Positions 13,113 through 25,098 are shown, counted from the stretch's first letter. The stretch: 64,000 nt of DNA from Rhabdornis inornatus (GCA_013397075.1 VWZS01008125.1:2911023-2975022); one strand, 5' to 3'. A program made the numbers and translations. Notes: generated by a model from the sequence alone, not told the origin.

Positions 13113-13141
13113 GTGACCTGTGGAACCTGTCCACAGGTCAC
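13113..13141. repeat. Perfect 12-base inverted repeat (hairpin)
   Basis: GTGACCTGTGGA at 13113-13124 pairs exactly with TCCACAGGTCAC at 13130-13141 across a five-base loop, ACCTG. More than half of the pairs are G-C, so an RNA or single-stranded DNA hairpin would be stable. No T-run follows on either side, and the stem is far shorter than a microRNA precursor. Function unknown. Confidence 0.85.
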
Positions 13142-16100
13142 ATCTGTCGACCTTGTTTTGATGCAATGTTAATATAAAATTATTGCATAATTACCAGTTC
13201 CTGTGACTGCATTTACAAGCATTTGATATATGTATTTGTCTAGGAAAGGTTTTATTTGGTCTGTAGATGGTAAGTCTCTATGCTGGGACACAGACATATT
13301 CCTGAGAAGAGAGCTGAAGTGCACTCTGAATCCCTGAGGCTTTGGATTTAGCCCTTAGTCCGCACCAGTTCCATATGCTAGTGGGGTTTACAGCAGGAGG
13401 AGAGAATTAATGCATTCCCACATCCCCAGGTGTCTTTCAGATTGTTCCTGTTTAGATGAGTTTGCAGCTTTGCTTCAGCTGCAACAGACACACATGGGAC
13501 AAAATCTAGGCTTACTGGTATTTTTCATTTTGATAAAAAAAAAGCAAACATTTTCTTTCTTAAACCACAAGATAAATTGCTTGGCCTCCTACTTATATAA
13601 CCTATGCTCTGGCTAAATTGTGTTTCTTTAAATGTAACTGTATCTGAAAGTATAATTCTCCAAAACCACCCAATTTTTTTTGTACAAGTCTAAAATCTTA
13701 GCTGAGCAAACAGAATGATATGTACTGGGAGATGTTAGTGTTATGTCTCCAGGATCTTTGACTCCAGAGGTGCAGACTGATCTCACTGTTTAAAGAACAG
13801 CATTAGCATTGATTGCAGAAGTATCCTTAGAAGGAGTCTTTAGTTCTTCCTTCCAGCTAAAGGAAAGTCGCAGACTACTAAATGGTGATATCTACCTGAG
13901 CAAGACAAAGGAAACAATGGGTAAAATATTTCAGAATGCTTAAGAAAATGTTTTATTTTCATAATGTATAGAGAGACTGGTATGACAATATGTTCTAGAT
14001 GCCATTTCACAGCAGGTATGAGTTTCCATCTACACCTTTTCATCCATTTGGCATCTCAGAAGGCATATAAAGCATTCAGTCCATTTATGCATTGGCATAA
14101 AATAGGTACAATCTGAGATCGAAGATACCACCCACATTAAAAAAAAAATAGACTCAAAAGTGACTTTGAATCACCCATAAATGTACAAAAATGGTCAGAT
14201 TTCCTGTGAATAACCTTTCCTGTGAATTTTCAAGTCTTTCCTTCTTAGGGCAATGACACTGTAAGAAATGTGCTTTGCTTTACATGTCAATTCTGCTCTT
14301 TGAGCCAGGTTGAGTTCCAAGGGTGACCAGAGGAGCAGTATGTGAAAGGATTCTTGTTTTGTGACTGCATAGAGATTCAAGTTATTCCATTTAATTGAGC
14401 AACACAAAATCGTAATGTTGATCAGGTATTTTATAAAAGACTTATACTTCTGAGACTTAAAGAACATCAGTATTTCCGGGTAACACTGGATCAGCAGGAT
14501 TACCCAGTAACTCAGTGGTCTGCAGTAGTAGTTACAGGATGGTCCTCAACCAGTGACAAGGATTTTGTAGGAGTTTGTATAGCAAAATATTAGTGAAAGG
14601 CAGTACATATCATTCTAGTCAGACAAGACATCCCTTTTGCCCTCAAAGCACTACAGATCAGAGCCATGAAGAACAAAAGCAACAAAAAGGTAGTTTAGCT
14701 TAGATGTGTGACAATCCAGGACTTGCTGTCATTTGTGACATATACTGTTGTAGAGTTCTCCAGGAGGAAAGCAAGAAGTAGCTGTTTAGCTCCTATTGCA
14801 GTGTGTGACATGCAGTGAAGCAGAACATGGGGAGAAAGCACCAAAGTATATGCAGACAAAAAGCCTAATTAGATTCTATTAAGATCAACTGTCTTGAAGA
14901 AAGAAATAATGAATATTTTCAGAAAATTCCTGTGGGAAAATCATCTGCCTAGATGCTTGCATTATGCTTATCAAGCTTGAAACTGAAGGGATTAGAGTTT
15001 GCCCCTGGGAGAACTTTTTGAAATACCAGAGATTCAAACAGTGGGACTCAGTGATTTCTTCCTCCTAGAAGCAGACTCTTTTTTGCCTTTTTTCTTGGCT
15101 TCATGCATTTCTAGACTTTGTTGTACAATGATCCAATTGCAGTAGGAAGATGGTAATTGTTTTAGTCAAGGGTGTAGCCTGGTACACCTCCTTCAAGCCA
15201 TCAATATGAAGTTTTGTAAAATTTTTTCTTTTGGCTTAGGTTTCATGAAGAGGTGGACAATATACTGCTAAAGACTTTTTTGTAGAGGAGAAATGATACC
15301 ATTTTGCATATGGTTTTCTGTTAGATCTTGATTAACTAAAAAAAATCCCCAACCAAACAACAAAACCAAACCCAAACTATAATACACTGTGCTTTGCTGT
15401 ATTTACCTGAATGCACATATAACCTCTGAAAGGCAAAGAGAAAACATCAGAATTCAGATATATTTAATATAAGACTATTGCCCATTACAAGAATCAGTGT
15501 AGTGTTGTTTACTAAGCAGTAACATACACTGCCTACTTCAAATATGAATAGTAAGAGTAGAAGATAAGGTTCTGAGATGTCTTAGCAGGTAAGATTCCAG
15601 CTGCATTTTATACTACTGTTTTCTGAACTATTTCAGAATAACTTACAGAAGAGGAAGGATTTTTGTCATTGCAAATTTCCTTCAAGCTCTCTCACTCAGT
15701 TTTGAAAGACATTAAATTATATTTATGTATTTTTTTCTCACCAAGAGGGGGTTTTGATCAACTTTTGATCTTAGGTAGTTCTGGAGCACTTAGTTGCTTC
15801 TCACATCTTGCTTTTTCTGAGAAGCTGAGAGGAAATGTAGCATTCTGAAGATGCTCATTAGCTCCAGTTTAGCATGTTTGGCAAGAGCTACAAGGAAAAG
15901 GTTTCAAAAGAGAATGTAGAAGCTTGGGAAGGATTCCATATTCTAGATTGCAGACATTATAAAATTGATAGGATAGTTAGGCATATAGCTGCTTCTTGAA
16001 CTGACAAATTCGGTTGATAAATAGCTATGTGTGGAGAAAGACATTTAAGAACATATATATATTTCTCATAGAGAAAAAACATGAAAATAACAAAATTTAT

Positions 16101-16416
16101 CCTGAGAACTATCCAAATTGTATTCTGTGGACCTACTTGTATTTAGGCAGTGTAAAGATAAACTGAAAGCTGATAGTAGGGAATTCTTGAGAGAAAAGGT
16201 TTGGAAAAGTTTGGTATAAAAATTGATGTGAGAATTTTAGTCTGTCATGTTTCTTAATTATATGGAGACATTTTACCACCCTATTCACTGCAATTATTTA
16301 TTCTGCTGCATGAACTGAGTTCAATCATCTGCAATATGAAAGCATTTAGAAGAGATTTGGTTTCTTATTTCTTTTGTCTAACATTGTTGATTAATAGCTT
16401 TTCATAAGGTATATTT
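13142..16416. other. Unique non-coding DNA, no gene seen
   Basis: No gene or named repeat was recognised. Around 15341-15380 there is an A/C-rich low-complexity patch made of CCAAAC-like words, a common simple-sequence pattern in birds. Open frames are at most about 90 codons without any domain. Confidence 0.5.
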
Positions 16417-16436
16417 ACACACACACACACACACAC
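16417..16436. repeat. (AC)10 microsatellite
   Basis: Ten uninterrupted AC units followed by an AGACAGAG variant end. Likely length-polymorphic. Confidence 0.95.
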
Positions 16437-16439
16437 AGA

Positions 16440-18224
16440 CAGAGGTCTTTTCACCTTCCTTTTAAGATACTACATGAAAGGGTACAGAGACACAGATCTA
16501 GCTAACTCCTCTGAGGATGCTTCAGGGGTAGTTTGTGTTGCATTTTGTGCAGGAATCTGCCAAGGTGATTTCTATGGTAACCTCTATTTGCATTCTTTCA
16601 AATGATGGTAAATTCTGACACATTCCATTAAATATTGATAGCAGTGTTTCATCTGCTGGAAACCCACATGGGAATATTTAACTTTATCTATTGTCTGAGA
16701 CTATTCTTTTGTATCAGCAAGCTTTATACAGTTAAAATGTTAATTAGATTTTTATAACCATTTTTATCGTTCTGCTCTTCATCTAGATTGCTCCAAACAC
16801 ATTTATTTACAATTCCAAAATGCTTCCATTAATATTCTACAGCATCTTACTCAGAGATTAGCTTAATAGCAAACCTCAAAAATGTACTTAAAGGCTTGTG
16901 AAACACCTACAGAATTATAATACTGAGAATTTTTTTGGCTAATGGCTAAGTGATTTGTAAAATCAGATTTTAAGGAAAAGAGACAAGCCCGAAAGAGAAA
17001 GTGGCATAATTAGTTTCAAAATTGCATTGGTTTCTCAAACATGAAATAGTAGTGAAACTGTTTACATAAAGGATTTTTTTTTTAGGGGTAGGGTGGGGAA
17101 AAGTAGGCTAAGAAAAATGGAAAAATAGAGTGCAGGTAATTTTACCTTCATGAATGACACATTAAATATCTCCAAAGAATTAAAAAAAACTCCCAATCCT
17201 CTGGAAAAATAACCTTGCATCACACTAAAGATTATGTGTTCATTTTATATTAAACAGTGTTTGGGGATCTGGCTGGTGACAGTTTCCTTATGAAGAAATT
17301 AGCAAGCATGAATTTGTGGCAGAGGCTCTGAACTGCCACTGTTTTGTGTTCCGCATGGCTGCTTACACATTTGAATAGTAAATACACACTGGATTTAAAG
17401 CACCACTAGGTAAAGAGGGCACCACTGCTGCTCACCAGTGTGCAGCTGAACAAAGAGCCAGCATCTGAATAAGTGGGAACAACACAAGTTTAAATTGCAA
17501 TGACCTTTTGTTATTTGGTCTGCTGGCCTACAGGTGGGAAGGGTTGCACAGTAATGCGGAACTTCTGACCTGCTTTGCACTTTCGAGCAGGTTCTGTGCT
17601 GTGAGGTAATTACAGGAGATGCTTTTAGAAAATTGGTCCTAATATCAAGGTTTTCTGGGTTCCATTAAAGTCTGGAATCAGAAATCCTTGTGCTGAGACA
17701 GGAAATTGAAAATATTTGATACTAAGACTGGCTTTGTGAAGAGAAACAGCACTATACATGATTCTAAGCAGTGAAACTACAATTCTTTTAAATGGTTTAC
17801 TTCCATATCCCACCCCCAGATTATCTCAATTACAGATGCACAGCTAGTGGGAATTAATCTCTTTAAAGATCTCATACAAATTATGGAATGCATAGATCAT
17901 GTAATGCTATCTTTAATATCTAATGCTTTATTGCTAAGAATTCTTAATCTCTATCCAATTTAATGTCACATCCTTCTCCTTTGTTTTTTTTTTTCTAAGA
18001 CTTCCTGCTGAGATAATTTTGGAATCTGTTGAAAAGTCAATGGTGTGACAGCCCTATATGATGCATTTAAAAAAATCCTTGGAAGTTATGAAATGCTGTA
18101 AGCAGTTCTCCAGGGTCTAGAGGCTCTTTTATGAAAATCCAACTGTAGTTCTTTCATGATAGTGCACAACTGTTCAGAGCAAGGATAGAACGTGTCCCTT
18201 TGCTTCCAAGACTAATTAGGGATA
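16440..18224. other. Unique non-coding DNA, no gene seen
   Basis: AT-rich sequence with short T-runs (near 17077 and 17986). Open frames are about 60 codons and not protein-like. Nothing further was recognised. Confidence 0.5.
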
Positions 18225-18333
18225 ATATAATGGAAAAGTAGGGAGGTAAAGGGCATGGGGGTGGGGGAAGTGAGGTAGGAAAGGAAAACAGGGAAACCTA
18301 GGGGTAAGGGGAAATAGAAGGAAGACAGAAAAC
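18225..18333 (+). repeat. G-rich polypurine tract
   Basis: About 110 bases are nearly all A and G on the plus strand. They include GGGG and GGGGG runs at 18257-18266, further G-runs near 18291, and two GGGG runs at 18301-18311. There are enough G-runs to make a loose G-quadruplex or triplex possible, but no strict four-run motif with short loops is present. Confidence 0.6.
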
Positions 18334-18472
18334 ATTGATACAGGTTTGTGCTGCCAAAGTTGATTAATGCAAACGAAGTGGCAAGTTTCCAGAGCGAATC
18401 CAGGTTAAGTACTGTTAAGCACTACAACAAGGCTCAGAATCAGATCTCATAAGCCCTGTGGACCAGAGCCAA

Positions 18473-19015
18473 TCAAGTGCTATGGGCACATGGTCCTGGA
18501 ATCACTGGGTTGGTAATATTAAATATGTCTGCGAATAGCCCTCCGTATTTTGTGAGGGTTATTGCTGTAGGAAGAACACCAAACTCAAGATGATTTAATT
18601 CTACCTGTAGCTCAAGTAAATAACCTGTGCTCTGTAAAGCATAGCAGAGACTGCCCAAGCTCTGAACAGGAGCTAGCATGGCCCAGCAGAGCCAGGGCTG
18701 TGCTGTTACTGTACCCTGGAGGATGGAGGAGCATAAGGAGTATCTACCTGGTTCTGATCTGCTCAACTGATGAGGAGTAATATTACCTTCCTCAGCAGCA
18801 ATGAGTCTGTGCTTTGTCACAGAGTGGATCCAGGCTTGTAACTTTGGGGTCAGTGCTAAAGAATATAAAAATGAGTCTGAACACAAAACACACCAAATGC
18901 AGTTTGGTTGATGCTGCACCTGCATGAATGAAATTTGGTGGTTCTGAGCTGGACCTGTACCACTTACCTCTACTGCAGCATCTTTCTCTTGCAGCTCACC
19001 AAGTGGCACCTGCAC
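18473..19015 (-). other. Longest open frame (180 codons), status unknown
   Basis: This minus-strand ATG-to-stop frame is the longest in the window. With about 60% A+T, a frame this long is expected by chance well under once per 64 kb, although the local GC content is higher and raises that number. I do not recognise the translated sequence: there is no signal peptide, no clear membrane segment and no catalytic motif. It has scattered Cys residues near positions 39-45 and a hydrophobic region around residues 100-135. No splice sites, polyadenylation signal or promoter is evident. It could be a chance frame in a GC-richer patch, a fragment of an unrecognised retroelement, or a lineage-specific gene. 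Confidence 0.15.
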
Positions 19016-19177
19016 TCTGAGCAGTGCTCACCATGCTGGACAAGATGTGCTTTTTCGACTAGCTAGCTAACCAAAATGAGGGGCAGGTAAAGGCGCCTTG
19101 CACATTTCATCAGTCCTCAGGTCCTTAGCTAGTCATTCCTAGTGTAGCTTATTGATAACTGGCATGTGCAGTATAAC

Positions 19178-19209
19178 CATGAAATAGACTTGTTCATGAA
19201 ATAGACTTG
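19178..19209. repeat. Two-copy 17-base tandem repeat
   Basis: CATGAAATAGACTTG occurs at 19178-19192 and again at 19195-19209, giving a period of 17 bases. It looks like a small recent tandem duplication. Confidence 0.9.
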
Positions 19210-19368
19210 CTATCCTAGAACTAGACCCTAAACTTTTGAAGCCATTAAGAAAAATACAACTAATTTCAGTAGGGACAGAATTTACACATTGTTTTTTCAA
19301 AAGAAGAGGAAAATTGTTTTAATTCTATACCCCCACAGGAATGAAATGATCTGGCAGTTCAGAACTCA

Positions 19369-21517
19369 GTGAATGTAAAAAAAATATTTTATATGTATAT
19401 ATCTTATAATCAAGACATGAAATTTAGTGGCTCTGTGAAATCATGTCCTGTCAGTAGGCATAAACAACATTTGTTTAGTGGGATTTGGTAAAAAACACTG
19501 CCATGAAAGCAGAGTAAAGAGTTGCCACATTTTTAATCTAAAAAGTTTAGAAGCCATGTTTTTCTAGCATATAATTCTAGAATTAAGCTATAAGTACTTC
19601 ATTTTTTCCCCTCTGCAGGGAAGGTGCTTGGGTGTTCCCATGTAAACCTGAACACACATTGACCTGTTGAACTCTGTGTTGTAGGGGCTTTCCCCTACCC
19701 CCAAAGGGTCACAACTGTGACCATCACTTCGACCAACAGACATCAAAATAGCAACAGTAAAGTTTCATTGCTGGATCCAGGGGCAGTGAGATCTTTCCTT
19801 ATCCTTCCTTTCTCTTTCTTTCCTCTTTCGCATCTTCTTAAGTGATATTACTATAGGTAAGAACAACCAAGATGGCTACATACATCCTTTCCATTGCATC
19901 CAAATAGTTCTGAAATACATCAATATAAATAAATATATATATATATAAACACCAGCCATTCAGTGTCATTTCACTCTAGTCTACCTTCAAAGGATCTATT
20001 AACAAGTTAACCTCACCTTCAGAGAGAGGTCATAGAAGTAAGGAAGATAATGATGGCAGTGCTTTAGGCAGCTACAAAATACTAGAGCATAATCAGGCTG
20101 AATCACTGTGAAGAGGTGAAGCTCTGGCCCTCATGTCAAGTTTTCCACCATGGTAACTGAATGAACATAAGCTGTGCTGGTTGTACTAAGTACAGAATGG
20201 GAATATGTATCAGACTTCTAGTTGGTGTGACAATTCCTTCTGCTCTGGGTTTATGTCCCAAAGTCACATAAGGACAAGACCAGTAACTCATATTAGCTCC
20301 TTTTCACATAAAGAAAACCTGAATATGTGAGCCAGAGGTAAGACACAGAAAATTCAGTCACATTTTTACGATAGAATCAGGACTTCAGGGCCTCTCTCAT
20401 TAGACATAGCCTAAGATAACTCAAAATTTAGCACTGAAATTAAACGTATTTATACATGCGTGCACCTGCACACGTGCATAATAGATTCTCTTGACACAAA
20501 CAGACAGATTTCAGACACTTTGGGGTCTCTGAGACCTCCTCCATAAGACTGCTTTCTAAAACATGCAGTTAAGGACCCACATTGCCCTGGCTGGAGGATA
20601 AGCAGGATCCCATACAATGCCTAACATGATTGTTGACAGCTGTTTGTGCAACTGAACCCTGTTCAAGATGTCTAGCTTGGAGAATTCCCTTCTGAAGTCC
20701 TTTTTATCAGCAGCCAAAAGACAGACTTCTGCTTGGACAAAGCAATTCACAAGATATATGGGCAGTGGAATTTTCTGTGTTCTCTTGGAGGAATTGTCAG
20801 GGTAATGAGATCCCAAGTACAGGCAATTAGACACCACTTTACTCACCTGAACAAAATCCTTTGCACTATGAAGAGAGTAAGGGGAATTCACAAGGTAATA
20901 GGAGAAAGGAGATTGAAGGCTGGTGTCTGTGTTAAGAATCATCATGTGTTCCTGATGAATTTTTAAAAGCTGACCGTTTTGCCTAACATAATTTCTTTAT
21001 GTTAGGCATAAAATAATTTATGTAATTTCTTTAGCATCAACAGAGAACGTTCACATGAACTAATTCAGTCTTCCAAATGCTTTGAAGGGTCAGACCCTCT
21101 ATAAAGATGAAACAGAGAGAGAGAAAATGAAGAAATGGAAAGAAAGAGCAGCAGGTGGTAAGGAAGGATTGTCCAAAAGCAGAACTGCCACCAACAGAAT
21201 AAACATTTTGCCTTGAGCAGGAGGTCTGCACTGGAGGTAGCTGTTTGTTTATGCCCCTCTCTTGTCCCCAAAGTAAAATCAAATGTTTATACAGCTCTGT
21301 TCCGGCTGGGGGGCTGAAAGACTCATGTAGTGAAGATAATCTTTCCTTCCCTTTCTCTATCCCTCAACTCCCAGTTGATTATAGATTGCACTTAGAAGGC
21401 AAAATTCACAGCTCTGCTTCCCAACATTTGCTCTGGTCTCTACACAGATCTCACTGATTGGGGAGATGTTAACTCCTAAAAAGATGGACACCTGGAGCTA
21501 CAAATGGGAATTTCATA
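19369..21517 (+). repeat. 2149-base segment, copy 1 (probable true copy)
   Basis: This segment recurs at 21718-23866 with a constant offset of 2349. By eye the two are identical, including every short open frame. The left flank runs without interruption into upstream sequence, and the right flank continues into 199 more unique and microsatellite bases before a single N. Content: AT-rich non-coding DNA with a TA microsatellite patch near 19931 and a hairpin at 20980-21008. The 129-codon minus-strand frame at 20556-20945 has no recognisable domain. Confidence 0.95.
20980..21008. repeat. Perfect 12-base inverted repeat
   Basis: TGCCTAACATAA at 20980-20991 pairs exactly with TTATGTTAGGCA at 20997-21008 across the loop TTTCT. 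The same structure occurs at 23329-23357 only because the segment is duplicated in the assembly. It is too short for a microRNA precursor; it could be a decayed DNA-transposon end or chance. Confidence 0.85.
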
Positions 21518-21650
21518 CACGGCTTTTAAAAGTTGTTAGACTGAATTATGGTCAGTAACCCCTCCAGTATCACTGAGTGAGATTCCTGTGATATTTCATT
21601 GGCTCTTAAAATCATCCAATCCCTACAGTTACTTTTCAGTACCACTGTAG

Positions 21651-21716
21651 TCCTTCCTTCCTTCCTTCCTTCCTTCCTTCCTTCCTTCCTTCCTTCCTTC
21701 CTTCCTTCCTTCCTTC
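21651..21716 (+). repeat. (TCCT)n microsatellite ending at an N
   Basis: About 16 pure TCCT units run straight up to the single N at 21717. Such arrays commonly stop short-read contigs. The related CCCT/CCTT array that starts at 23868 is probably the other side of the same tract. Confidence 0.97.
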
Positions 21717-21717
21717 N
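21717..21717. other. Single-N assembly junction
   Basis: One undetermined base separates the TCCT array from the start of the second identical copy. A lone N at such a place is typical of a scaffold join with an unknown or negative gap size. Confidence 0.9.
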
Positions 21718-23866
21718 GTGAATGTAAAAAAAATATTTTATATGTATATATCTTATAATCAAGACATGAAATTTAGTGGCTCTGTGAAATCATGTCCTGT
21801 CAGTAGGCATAAACAACATTTGTTTAGTGGGATTTGGTAAAAAACACTGCCATGAAAGCAGAGTAAAGAGTTGCCACATTTTTAATCTAAAAAGTTTAGA
21901 AGCCATGTTTTTCTAGCATATAATTCTAGAATTAAGCTATAAGTACTTCATTTTTTCCCCTCTGCAGGGAAGGTGCTTGGGTGTTCCCATGTAAACCTGA
22001 ACACACATTGACCTGTTGAACTCTGTGTTGTAGGGGCTTTCCCCTACCCCCAAAGGGTCACAACTGTGACCATCACTTCGACCAACAGACATCAAAATAG
22101 CAACAGTAAAGTTTCATTGCTGGATCCAGGGGCAGTGAGATCTTTCCTTATCCTTCCTTTCTCTTTCTTTCCTCTTTCGCATCTTCTTAAGTGATATTAC
22201 TATAGGTAAGAACAACCAAGATGGCTACATACATCCTTTCCATTGCATCCAAATAGTTCTGAAATACATCAATATAAATAAATATATATATATATAAACA
22301 CCAGCCATTCAGTGTCATTTCACTCTAGTCTACCTTCAAAGGATCTATTAACAAGTTAACCTCACCTTCAGAGAGAGGTCATAGAAGTAAGGAAGATAAT
22401 GATGGCAGTGCTTTAGGCAGCTACAAAATACTAGAGCATAATCAGGCTGAATCACTGTGAAGAGGTGAAGCTCTGGCCCTCATGTCAAGTTTTCCACCAT
22501 GGTAACTGAATGAACATAAGCTGTGCTGGTTGTACTAAGTACAGAATGGGAATATGTATCAGACTTCTAGTTGGTGTGACAATTCCTTCTGCTCTGGGTT
22601 TATGTCCCAAAGTCACATAAGGACAAGACCAGTAACTCATATTAGCTCCTTTTCACATAAAGAAAACCTGAATATGTGAGCCAGAGGTAAGACACAGAAA
22701 ATTCAGTCACATTTTTACGATAGAATCAGGACTTCAGGGCCTCTCTCATTAGACATAGCCTAAGATAACTCAAAATTTAGCACTGAAATTAAACGTATTT
22801 ATACATGCGTGCACCTGCACACGTGCATAATAGATTCTCTTGACACAAACAGACAGATTTCAGACACTTTGGGGTCTCTGAGACCTCCTCCATAAGACTG
22901 CTTTCTAAAACATGCAGTTAAGGACCCACATTGCCCTGGCTGGAGGATAAGCAGGATCCCATACAATGCCTAACATGATTGTTGACAGCTGTTTGTGCAA
23001 CTGAACCCTGTTCAAGATGTCTAGCTTGGAGAATTCCCTTCTGAAGTCCTTTTTATCAGCAGCCAAAAGACAGACTTCTGCTTGGACAAAGCAATTCACA
23101 AGATATATGGGCAGTGGAATTTTCTGTGTTCTCTTGGAGGAATTGTCAGGGTAATGAGATCCCAAGTACAGGCAATTAGACACCACTTTACTCACCTGAA
23201 CAAAATCCTTTGCACTATGAAGAGAGTAAGGGGAATTCACAAGGTAATAGGAGAAAGGAGATTGAAGGCTGGTGTCTGTGTTAAGAATCATCATGTGTTC
23301 CTGATGAATTTTTAAAAGCTGACCGTTTTGCCTAACATAATTTCTTTATGTTAGGCATAAAATAATTTATGTAATTTCTTTAGCATCAACAGAGAACGTT
23401 CACATGAACTAATTCAGTCTTCCAAATGCTTTGAAGGGTCAGACCCTCTATAAAGATGAAACAGAGAGAGAGAAAATGAAGAAATGGAAAGAAAGAGCAG
23501 CAGGTGGTAAGGAAGGATTGTCCAAAAGCAGAACTGCCACCAACAGAATAAACATTTTGCCTTGAGCAGGAGGTCTGCACTGGAGGTAGCTGTTTGTTTA
23601 TGCCCCTCTCTTGTCCCCAAAGTAAAATCAAATGTTTATACAGCTCTGTTCCGGCTGGGGGGCTGAAAGACTCATGTAGTGAAGATAATCTTTCCTTCCC
23701 TTTCTCTATCCCTCAACTCCCAGTTGATTATAGATTGCACTTAGAAGGCAAAATTCACAGCTCTGCTTCCCAACATTTGCTCTGGTCTCTACACAGATCT
23801 CACTGATTGGGGAGATGTTAACTCCTAAAAAGATGGACACCTGGAGCTACAAATGGGAATTTCATA
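21718..23866 (+). repeat. 2149-base segment, copy 2 (probable assembly artefact)
   Basis: This is identical by eye to 19369-21517 over its full length, with no insertion or deletion, and bounded on both sides by a single N. All its short frames repeat those of copy 1. Removing it would bring the TCCT array (21651-21716) next to the pyrimidine array at 23868, that is, re-unite one microsatellite. The simplest reading is a redundant contig placed wrongly inside the microsatellite gap. A real, very recent tandem duplication is possible but would not be expected to end at Ns on both sides. Confidence 0.9.
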
Positions 23867-23867
23867 N
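23867..23867. other. Single-N assembly junction
   Basis: One undetermined base lies between the end of the second copy and the pyrimidine-only tract. Copy 1 continues past the equivalent point into different sequence, so this junction is not supported by the first copy. Confidence 0.9.
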
Positions 23868-24046
23868 TTCCCTCCCTCCCTCCTTCCTTCCCTCCTTCCT
23901 TCCTTCCTTTTCCTTCCTTTTCCTTCCTTTTCCTTCCCTACTCTCTTTCATTCTCTCTTTTTCTCTTTCCCTCCATTTCTTCCTTTCTCACTCTCTTTCT
24001 TCCTCCATCCTACCTTTCCTTTTACATTCTTCCTGTCATTCTTGTT
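23868..24046 (+). repeat. CCCT/CCTT pyrimidine microsatellite
   Basis: Nearly 180 bases of C and T, beginning as TCCC and CCTT units and decaying into TTTCC-like words and mixed pyrimidines toward 24046. The long frames across it are artefacts of the absence of stop codons. A pyrimidine mirror tract of this kind can form triplex DNA. Confidence 0.95.
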
Positions 24047-25045
24047 GAGGATTTTTGACTCCTCAGATGCAGTCCCATGGCATTGCTGACAGTGCAACTT
24101 TCATGCTATTGCCATTAGAAACCTATTATGAATGTGGCTGTACTTGCCTCCCAAAATATCGCATCTTCTAAGACGTGGTATTTAGAAATCCCACCTCCTG
24201 AGAGCAGTTTGGACTCAACAAAGAGATAAATGGAATTAAAATAGAGAAAGCTAAGAAGATTTTAAAGTATATTAGATTCTGCTCTTTATAAATTAGATTT
24301 GACGAACGAGATTTGCATTTTCCCTTTGCGTAAACCGAAAAGCTACTGAAATATAGTTATAAAACTTTAAAAATTATCCCTCAGAAGCAGTGTTTTAAGA
24401 CAAGTAGTTGAATCTAAGATTCAGTCTTGTGGTAGTGCAAATAGCATTGACTTTATACATTAGATGAAAGGAAAGGGTGTTTACTGCCGTGGGCAGACAA
24501 GAACTACTTGATCAAACCCTTAACCTTTAGCCACTTGAAAATGAGGCTAATGAAATATTGTAACAAAAAGAGGGTTGATTTTGAAAAAAAAATCTTCAGC
24601 AGAAATAAGTAGGGGTTGGAGAATACTGTTAAAGCAATTTCAAACAAGTTTCAGGAAATGTTAAGATTACATCCTTCTCAGTAAAAAACATTACTTGAAT
24701 TTCAAGTGCCTTTTTTTGGTGTAATTAATAGAGAGATGAGGTTTCAGTGAACACCCAGGTTTGGTCAAAACCTCTGAAAGTGTTGGAGAAAAGTATGAAT
24801 TTTTCAATGTAAAGATCTAGAGCAAGACAGTTAATTTGAGCTCTCAAAATAAAAGGTTGCTTTATCTTCTGTGTTAGCTGGGATCAGCTTCCAGGAAAAA
24901 GCCATGACAGTAGTTAACTGACCTGACCTGAGGTTTCAACAATTCTGAGTTTGCCTTGCTTTTTGGTTTTGGTCATGTTATTTATCCCACTTGCTTCAGA
25001 AACCAGACAAATCCCTGTTATTCTGATCCTATTTACTGTCCACTG
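24047..25045. other. Unique non-coding DNA, no gene seen
   Basis: AT-rich sequence with no named repeat, domain or RNA gene recognised. Confidence 0.5.
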
Positions 25046-25098
25046 GTCAGTGTATTTCTCAATCACTGGTCAGTCCAAAGTCAGTGTATTTCTCAATC
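25046..25098. repeat. Two-copy 34-base tandem repeat
   Basis: GTCAGTGTATTTCTCAATC occurs at 25046-25064 and at 25080-25098, so the period is 34 bases. An extra GGTCAGT word lies between them. Confidence 0.9.

Noticed and set aside
20556..20945. 129-codon minus-strand frame that also appears at 22905-23294
   Set aside because: The two copies are the same sequence in the probable false duplication. Identity therefore says nothing about coding constraint, and the product has no recognisable domain.
21526..21762. Frame with repeated KEGR residues
   Set aside because: It is the reverse translation of the TCCT array and crosses an N.
23815..24089. Pro/Ser/Leu/Phe-rich frames of 77-78 codons
   Set aside because: They are translations of a CCTT/CCCT pyrimidine microsatellite across an N.
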